A DNA stretch of 64,000 nucleotides, from positions 6,079,725 to 6,143,724 of the forward strand of contig OZ017769.1 in the NCBI GenBank assembly GCA_963969345.1, given 5' to 3'. Numbering within the stretch: position 1 is the stretch's first letter; each line of letters begins with the position of its first letter. A program made the position numbers and the translations under genes. A model generated the notes under the pieces. That model had not been told where the DNA came from, searched no databases, and saw only the letters and a program-made list of their open reading frames with translations. Source of the DNA: Turbatrix aceti. Lineage: Eukaryota > Nematoda > Chromadorea > Rhabditida > Panagrolaimidae. Below are positions 57,145-64,000 of the stretch, piece after piece.

Positions 57145-59674
57145 CGTTCTGCGACAACGATAACAACAGGGGCGGGGCTTAGCGAGGGCCTTTCCGATCG
57201 GAACTGAATCAACGGTCAATCAGTTGGTCCTACACAACGCACAAAGCAGAACGCGAAATGCAGAAAGCAGAAAACACAAAGACAAGTATTTTCTCAATAG
57301 CGAGGCAGGCATAATTGAGGGCATCCCGCCAGCGTGGTAAATTTGTTGTTACATGCGTTTAGGCAGACAAATTGCTTCCTGATGACAGCCGGGCATAGTA
57401 GTTATTTATCGGGCTCTTTGACACATACCGGCAACTGACCCGCGTGTTCTGATCCTCGGAAAATACTTTGTTATGCGTATTAAATGACGCCAGGGCTAGA
57501 CATTTGTGTCTGAGAGGAGAATTAACCACTCACACCTTTGTTCAGGGCCTTGAGCAAAGTTCACAGCAAAAGACCTCTGCAACTCGACGGTCGCGTCGAC
57601 CCGACACGTTCGTTTACTGCGAATCAAACTACACTTTCTCGCTGAGTGCTCCTGATCTTTTTTGTCTATTCGAGTTCTCTGTACTAAGAATCCAAAGACA
57701 AGGATTCGAATTCTAAAAATCTGTTTTTGCTTTTTCTTTTTCGATTTCATGTAGATTTTTGTTTTGCAAGAAAACCAAATAAAAATTTTACGTTTCTTAC
57801 CAAATTTCAAATTTTGGTTTTCGGTGCACCTACAGTATACTTTTCTGATTGCACTCGACCAAATTTTTGTTTCTCTGTTTCGAATTCATACTGGGTACGT
57901 GCAAATGAAAATTATGTATACACCGACATTTCTGACAGTGTCAAATGGTTTGCAACCACGCCAGAGGGCCGTTGCAACAAATCGAAAGGTTTAGATGCTG
58001 TGAACCAAATTTGAATCGTAAACATGCCACAACATATAAAAACGACGTGACAAACGGTACTGATATTAACCAAAATTACGTGAGTTAGTGCTGTTTATGG
58101 AGACGCAAAACAACTGAGTTTTGGGGTCGTCAAATCTGCGGAGAGAAATACTCCAAAACCGGATTGCATCATTGAGAGTATGATGCAATTACGCAAACCG
58201 AGTTTTTCAATGAAATTGATTTTCTATCGGTAACTGATATTAACCAAAATTACGTGAGTTAGTGCTGTTTATGGAGACGCAAAACAACTGAGTTTTGGGG
58301 TCGTCAAATCTGCGGAGAGAAATACTCCAAAACCGGATTGCATCATTGAGAGTATGATGCAATTACGCAAACCGAGTTTTTCAATGAAATTGATTTTCTA
58401 TCGGTAAAAACACTATTTTTTTGTTTTTGGTTCAACAATATTGAAGGAGTCTGCACGGGGTCTCGCCTGGTTCGAGGAAATGCCGAAATTGAAATGGCGC
58501 TGTTCAGCACTCTAAATTTGGCAACTCTGTCTTTGCTTGCGTAAAGGGTAAATCGGCTGCACCAGGAACCATTTGCTATGAAGGGTTCGCGTGTTCGCAG
58601 CATGGCGTCTAACTACAACAAGAAATGCCATTTCCAGGCGTATACATACTGTAGGCTATTTGGCCTAGCTTCGGTTATTGGTTGTTTTTGACGCGGAAGA
58701 AACATGAATGATGCATAAAAAAAGTTGACATGCACGGTTGTTATGGTTGTCAGAAAAATTATTTGCGCATCGTGGACGCTGACTTATTTTTCAAAATTAA
58801 AAAAATATATTACAAATCCACCTGGGGATTTACCTACGAGCACGGATTAGAAGTCAATAAAATAGAAAGGAAAGGAAATCCGAAAGTTTGATCATTGGAG
58901 TCTTGATCAAACTGTATTGTCATTCGAAGCAGAGAAATTTACAAAAATTCGGTGTATGTGTACATTATCTAACAAATTGTAATTATAGGGAAAAACCATT
59001 TATTGAAATCTACATAGCCGTATATACAAACGAAAACACAAACAAACAAGTGATGACGGTTAGCCAAGCAATGGAATGAGAACGCCGTGTAGGTATCTGC
59101 AGATAAGCCCGAAACGATGCTTCTCTTTGATAGCGGCATAAAGGGTCGTTCCTCACTGGCGGCTGATATGCCGAAGTTTGAGAAGGCATGCCGCTTTGAC
59201 GGTTTGAACGGTGTTGTACCCGAGGACCCGCTCTAAGGCACCGTGCAGATGAGTGAAAGAGTGAGACCGCCGTTCATACAAGAATATGGAGAAGACAACT
59301 TTATGGCACGCTTAAATACGAGAATACGGGGGAGTATGTAAATCTCGACGCAATCCGGAGACCTCAGTGTCATTTTCAATGACGACGCGCTTTATCAGTT
59401 ATTTTAATTGGAGCCACAGGAGAGATTTTATATGTACAGTTTTTTTTCCGCTGAACGCAAGAGCGATCCGCAGGAGCCAAGTACGCATCTGGAATCAAAA
59501 ACCCTCTTTCATGTAAGCGTAAATAAGTGCCGGTTGCCGCTGGTCCTGCACTTGCCAATCTTCGCTGTCGAGCCCCCTAATTTGCCCATGCGCGATGTTT
59601 TTGTCCCTAGGGAGAACCCGGTGTAACCGCTTCCCCGAAGTAATGGCGCCCACTCTTAGCAACCGTGCTGGAGC
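57145..59674. other. Intergenic region, globin 2 to GPCR
   Basis: About 2.5 kb with no supported gene, AT-rich in the middle. It holds the perfect tandem duplication at 58059-58407. Open frames here are short and without domains. Confidence 0.55.
58059..58407. repeat. Perfect 174-bp tandem duplication with internal hairpin
   Basis: 58059-58232 and 58233-58407 are identical by direct reading (TGATATTAACCAAAATTACG at 58061 and 58235). Each unit contains the hairpin TTGCATCAT-TGAGAGT-ATGATGCAA (58164-58188 in unit 1). Confidence 0.95.
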
Positions 59675-60775
59675 ATGCCGGTTGCGAACGCCGTGTCATA
59701 CGTGCAGCGCGGCCACGTGCAAGCCAATAAGTCGGGAGGATCCGTGGATTACGATCAGCTCTTTGACTTTCACGTGACCGTCAACGTTCTTGGTGCTTTC
59801 CTGACGATTTTTCTGTACTCCGTACTCCTGCTCTGCTACGCTACAAAGAAAAGCGCCGAAATAAAGCCCCTGGGACTGCTGATCTTTCAAAACTGTTTCT
59901 TTGACTCCGTGTACGCCGTTTGCTTGGCTCTCACCGTTCTGGTAAGCTTTTTTCTTGCGCTCATCGACAAAGTTTTAAAAATGTCCAGATAATTCAGAAT
60001 CCAATTTCAGGAGATCCAGGTGTACCGCGGCAAAGAGCTGATAATCTTCGCCAACGGCCTGTTCAGCATTTTTCCGCCTCGTCTCTCGCAGACGATTCTC
60101 ATTACAACTCTTTTCACAATGACCGCAAGCCACTTTGCTCTTCCAGTAGCGTTGTACGTGAGATTCTGCAACGTGTGCAAGGTGAAGACCACCCACGACA
60201 CGAGTCTTCTGCAAGCGTGTTGCGCGGTGGTCGTCTGCCAGGTATTCTGCGTGCTTCTCGCCATGGATTTGTTTGAGAAAGTGCCAACGCACTCAACTAT
60301 CGTCTTTGAAGGCCGACGCCATACCTTTCGACCTGTGGCGCAGCTGATCGCTCCGCTAACCCGGAAACTCACGACAATGCTCATCATCTCGGAAGGCATG
60401 TTTGTGGTTTCTTCCAGCGTGACACTCTGCTTCGCGTGGCACGTCAGACGCGCGTTGCACAGTCACGTGAATCGGCTGACGCCACAGGCAAAGACAGCAA
60501 ACGCGAGTTTCCAGCAGATCATCGTGCTTCAGATCATCGCGCACGTCGTCCTTTCCGAAATCCCCAAGTTGGCAATAATTGCCTTGGGCGTGGCGTATTC
60601 GCCGCTAGCCTGCACTGTTGTTTCGATGATTTTTGTCTGGTTGCCGGTTGTGAAGCCGCTTATCGTTCTAATATTAGCGCCGCTGGATCTTATTCGATCC
60701 GACCACTCACGGCACTTCTGGGCCGTCAAAGTGGGATCTTCGCCGACTCTCACCGTCACCGGGCATAAATTCTGA
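59675..60775 (+). CDS. Nematode-type serpentine receptor (chemoreceptor-like GPCR)
   Basis: Exons 59675-59941 and 60011-60775 encode 343 residues with seven hydrophobic segments, the first at about 33-54 (VNVLGAFLTIFLYSVLLLCY) and the last in ACTVVSMIFVWLPVVKPLIV. Segments 2-3 and 6 resemble the Str/Srd/Srh superfamily of nematode chemoreceptors (NASFQQIIVLQIIAHVVLSE, IPKLAIIALG, short cytosolic tail after DLIRSDHSRHF). No rhodopsin-type DRY motif is seen. An upstream ATG at 59643 is in another frame and was not used. The ligand is unknown. This is one of the better arguments for a nematode source. Confidence 0.8.
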
Positions 60776-62779
60776 ATAACATGAATACAAGCTACGCAAA
60801 AATGTTTTTCCATAAAGTTTATAAAGTGTATAAAAAGTGTACATATAAAATATATGTTTGTTGGCAAGGAAAAGAAAAGGGACAGCCGGTGAGGGTATGT
60901 ATGTATTTTTGCTACTGTACACACCGGGCGCGCTTTTGCCGCACCGCGACCAAAAACAAAATGGAACCTTGAAAACGAGGAGGGATTCATTCACAATTAA
61001 AACCACAACAACTGCGAATTGGATAGGGCGGCAGCAGGTAAACGATTGAGTTTCAAGTGGTAGCGGGGGAAAAACCGTGTCGCAGTATACCCAGGAGGAT
61101 GTGTTTTATTTGTCCTCCTGTCGGCACTGTACCGCGTGGGTCATAGCAGCCATGCGAGTCCTTGGACGTGAGAGCGGTGGTGAGTGTCAACGACACCGCT
61201 GACTGAGCCACCAGCATCCATTGTGTCCTTCGCCTCCTGTCAGCGGATCGTCAAACAACGGCAGCGGAGAACAAAAACGTGCACGTCGACAGCGACATCG
61301 AATGAATCGATGTATTGCAATGATTTGTCGCTCGCGGGAGATGTCGGAGAGGGAGACTGTGCTTTGTGTGGCCCGGAAAACGAGCTTTCTATTGATCCTG
61401 CTGACTGACGTCGAAGGGGGGTGTTGTTGTCGGTGTGTGTTTTTGCAAAAGAAAAATATGCAAAATAGGGTCCTATTGCGAAACGACTCCCGGCGCGACT
61501 GACTGTTTTCCATTTTTTGCCGCTCGCCGACCGCTGCATGGGCAATTGGCTTCCGTGGGCCGTTAATCACGAGTCCGCTCGCGAACCCCCTGTTCTTCTG
61601 ACGCGCAATTAAGACGCAAATTGTTTCCTCTCCCCCCAGAAAATCCGTTTTCTGTTTTCTGTCTTATATTTGTACCGCAATGCCATAGGTTGTACTACTG
61701 TTGCGCGGTGGCTGCTGTTTTGCCATCTGGCGCCATGCCCTCTGTGGCGGCGCCCTACGCGCTCTTCTTCTACCCTTCTGCCCTTTCGGCCGCGAAATAC
61801 AATAGCTGACAGCCGATGCATCAAATTGGCACCGCTTTTCACGACAGCGTAACGAAAAACAATGGCTGAATTTTTGAAATCCTCCGGGACGTGCCGGGCA
61901 CTGCAAATGTCGACGGACGTCAGCCTGGTTGACATTCCGAGAGTTTATCAATTTCGGATGGCGCGCTGGGGCAAAAGTGAAAAAACCTGCACCACGGCCC
62001 CGGAATCTAATCAATTCCAGCCTCGCTTGGGGCATTGTCCTAAGGGGACACCAATTCACGAAATTTAATCCCCTTTCGGAGGCAGTCGTCCGAGTTGCTC
62101 TGCCGGGCTTCCTTCTCCTGTGCCGGTCGCAATGGCATGACTCTCATCAATATTTCACATTGCTTTGGGGTATTATCCCCTGCCTGGAAGCCCTGCAAAC
62201 TTTGTTGTTGTTGTTTGCATAGGAGGCGTCGGGTGTCGATAAGGCGGTATCTATCGATCGTACGTACACGGTGTTATGTATGTTGTCGGCTGCAACAGCC
62301 CGCGTAGTCCCCCGCGAATGAGATATTCATTCGAGCGCCTAATGGACGGCATGCCGGAGATGGCATGACAGCCACCGGCACACGGCAGCGCTGCCGTGTG
62401 CCGCTGACGGCAGAGGACCGGCTGACTGGCCTGGCCATCTTCCATTTTCTTCGTCTGTCCATTTCTGCTATAGAATTCTTGCTGATGATTATTTGGCCGA
62501 CTGGACGCAGGTCTCATAGAGTTTCCTTCACCCTAACGATGTTTTTGATTTGGTCGTGTCGTTTGGGGAAAAAACATAGCCTTTTTCTTCCTCGACAGCA
62601 CCGGCGTGTCGTGCAGCTGTCGTTTGTAGTCCCAGGTCCCTCCCGCCCATCCGGCAATCGGCAATCGATTCGTCATTCGTACCCAACGGCCGTGTCGGAT
62701 TAGTGCGTTCGAATCAAACGCTTCAATCGGCATACGTCATCGATAACAAATTTCTGATTCATTCAGATTTCAGAACACC
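60776..62779. other. Intergenic region, GPCR to TRP channel
   Basis: About 2 kb with no supported coding exon. In particular no ankyrin-repeat exons for the downstream TRP gene are visible. A splice acceptor (GATTTCAG) ends 8 nt before its ATG. Confidence 0.5.
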
Positions 62780-64000
62780 ATGACCGACCTATCGGCCGAA
62801 AAACCGGATCCCGAAAAACAACTGCTGCCCAGAGAAAACAAGAACAGGTAAGCGAAGCTTAAATCGATTTGTAAAACCTAAAAAACACCTTCCGGGACTT
62901 TAGCATCACGCTGGAAGATTGCAACAAGAACACGCTCTTCTTCGACGACAAAGAGAACGACAGAGCCATCTACGTTTTCAACTACCACGATTTCAATATC
63001 AACCGATTCAGCTTGAAGAAACTGCGCGATGCGAATCGGTGGAACGTCATCAAGCACCCCATCGTGCTCAACTACGTCAACGAGATTCTGCTGGAGTCGG
63101 CGTGGATGTACACGGTCCACATCGTGACGTACTTTTTCTTCCTATTCATGCTCTATTCGTACATCCATACAAAGCCGAACATGGTGAACAACAGCATCGT
63201 GACGATTCTTGTGATTTTCTTCATCCTCGGCGTCGTCAGCAAGGCGAAGCTCAAGACGCTTCGGGATAACTGCCAGAGGATCAGCCCGCTCTTTACGATT
63301 TCATATGTGCTCACTTTTCTGTGCTACATCGTCGTGCTGTTTTTCGTTTGGACGCCGTATTTGTTCAATTTTGACGACTACGATATCGAAACCAAGGTGA
63401 GTCATAAACAGGGATGGGCAAACAGCTGTGTTTTTGTTCGCGAACGAAAATGAAAGAACGTCGAACAAACTTTTTTACTTATTTGTGCGAAATTTTGTTT
63501 TCCTGATTTAAAAAAGTGAAAAATTGGGTATTCCACATTTTTCGCTCTGAGAGTCATCTCCAATTTTTGTTCATTTGTTCTGTTCTGAAAATTTAATCTT
63601 GTTCACGAACGAACGCGAACAAATAAATTTAAACAAATCTGTTCGCGAACGAACGCGAACGCTAACAATAAAAATGCAATTTGTAAACTTCGGCTTCAGA
63701 GAGCGATTTCCTGGATGCTGCCAATCGTCGCGATCATCATGTCATGGATCCAGTGCCTGCACGTGCTGCGCAAGGCGCCCTGCGGTCCTTACATCATGAT
63801 GATGACCAAGATCCTGAAGAGCTTCCTCGACACGACGATTATCTGGGTGCCGACGCTGCTGTGCTTCGCCTTCTGTTTCCAGCTCGTCATGCGCGACAGC
63901 GGCACCCATCCCTGGGACGACCCCATCATCGCTAACTCGTCAGCCTCGCTGCTCATGTCTCTCTTTCAGTCGTTCACCAAGACTTCCGCCATGATGATCG
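62780..64000 (+). CDS. TRP-superfamily ion channel, TRPA-like (3' truncated by window)
   Basis: Exons 62780-62847, 62904-63396 and 63700 onward are open to the window end. The N-terminus is short and hydrophilic (EKQLLPRENKN, FDDKENDRAIYVFNY). Then comes NRWNVIKHPIVLNYVNEILL and transmembrane S1 (YTVHIVTYFFFLFMLYSYI), S2 (IVTILVIFFILGVV), S3 (FTISYVLTFLCYIVVLFFV), S4 (LPIVAIIMSWIQCLHVL) and S5 (TIIWVPTLLCFAFCFQLVM), reaching the pore helix region SLFQSFTKTSAMM. HPIVL before S1 and the S4-S5 pattern recall TRPA channels. Ankyrin repeats are missing from this model, so either 5' exons were not recognised or this is a repeat-less form. Intron 2 carries repeat family B. Confidence 0.78.
63408..63665. 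repeat. Repeat family B, copy 10 (TRP-like intron 2)
   Basis: Begins CAGGGATGGGCAAACAGCTG 12 bp after the donor, then TTTTTGTTCGCGAACGAAAA, and to the right GTTCACGAACGAACGCGAAC and CTGTTCGCGAACGAACGCGA. The right terminal block is missing. Confidence 0.85.

Noticed and set aside
59643..59674. Upstream ATG as GPCR start
   Set aside because: It is in a different frame from the receptor.

Overview
The window is metazoan nuclear DNA and most likely comes from a nematode. Genes are split by GT-AG introns, many only 44-57 bp long. The set includes an innexin, an astacin with an ShK-type tail, a CK1/TTBK-like kinase, a nematode-style serpentine receptor, a tandem globin pair and orthologues of worm TAT-5, ABCB9/HAF, APH-1, Rab27 and a Quaking/ASD-2 STAR protein. 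There is no CRISPR, phage or bacterial material. The nematode assignment is inference from the protein families, not from a database search.

Layout: 1-1.9 kb holds the 3' end of a ZO-1-type MAGUK (+). 2.3-3.2 kb is a secreted trypsin-like protease (+). 3.5-8.7 kb is a 12-exon neurexin-IV/CASPR-like adhesion receptor (+). 9.9-11.7 kb is Rab27 (+), and 12.5-13.3 kb a PTB-domain protein (-). 13.8-16.5 kb carries an NSE1-type SMC5/6 subunit followed closely by an unrecognised gene (+, operon-like spacing). 16.6-18.2 kb is an astacin metalloprotease (-), 19.5-21.5 kb an innexin (+), and 22.5-24.6 kb a NETO/SOL-2-like CUB-CUB-LDLa membrane protein (+). 25.1-28.7 kb is a Quaking-type STAR RNA-binding gene (-) with two alternative C-terminal exons, preceded by about 5.8 kb without any supported coding exon. 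34.5-35.4 kb is ASF1 (-), 35.8-37.8 kb glucosylceramidase (-), 38.5-40.1 kb APH-1 (-) and 41.2-46.4 kb a TAT-5/ATP9-class P4-ATPase (-). 47.2-48.4 kb is a CCDC28-like protein (+), 48.6-50.3 kb a CK1/TTBK-like kinase (+) and 50.8-53.5 kb an ABCB9/TAPL half transporter (-). 54.0-55.1 kb is a histidine-phosphatase-like protein (+), 55.3-57.1 kb two tandem globins (-), 59.7-60.8 kb a seven-helix chemoreceptor-like GPCR (+), and 62.8 kb to the end the 5' part of a TRP(A)-like channel (+).

The genes are ordinary housekeeping, secretory, cell-contact and neuronal genes with no shared pathway. The exon models below were built by joining reading frames at GT-AG (one GC-AG) junctions. All full-length models give an uninterrupted multiple-of-three coding length.

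The most unusual content is in the introns. A dispersed repeat rich in TTCGTTCGCGAACA motifs, with inverted ends like GGGATGGGCGAACAG, lies in nine introns of seven genes. In the glucosylceramidase gene it makes up almost the whole intron and supplies a GC splice donor, so it is a candidate introner-like element. A second dispersed family, a small terminal-inverted-repeat element, a perfect 174-bp tandem duplication and several hairpins are also present.
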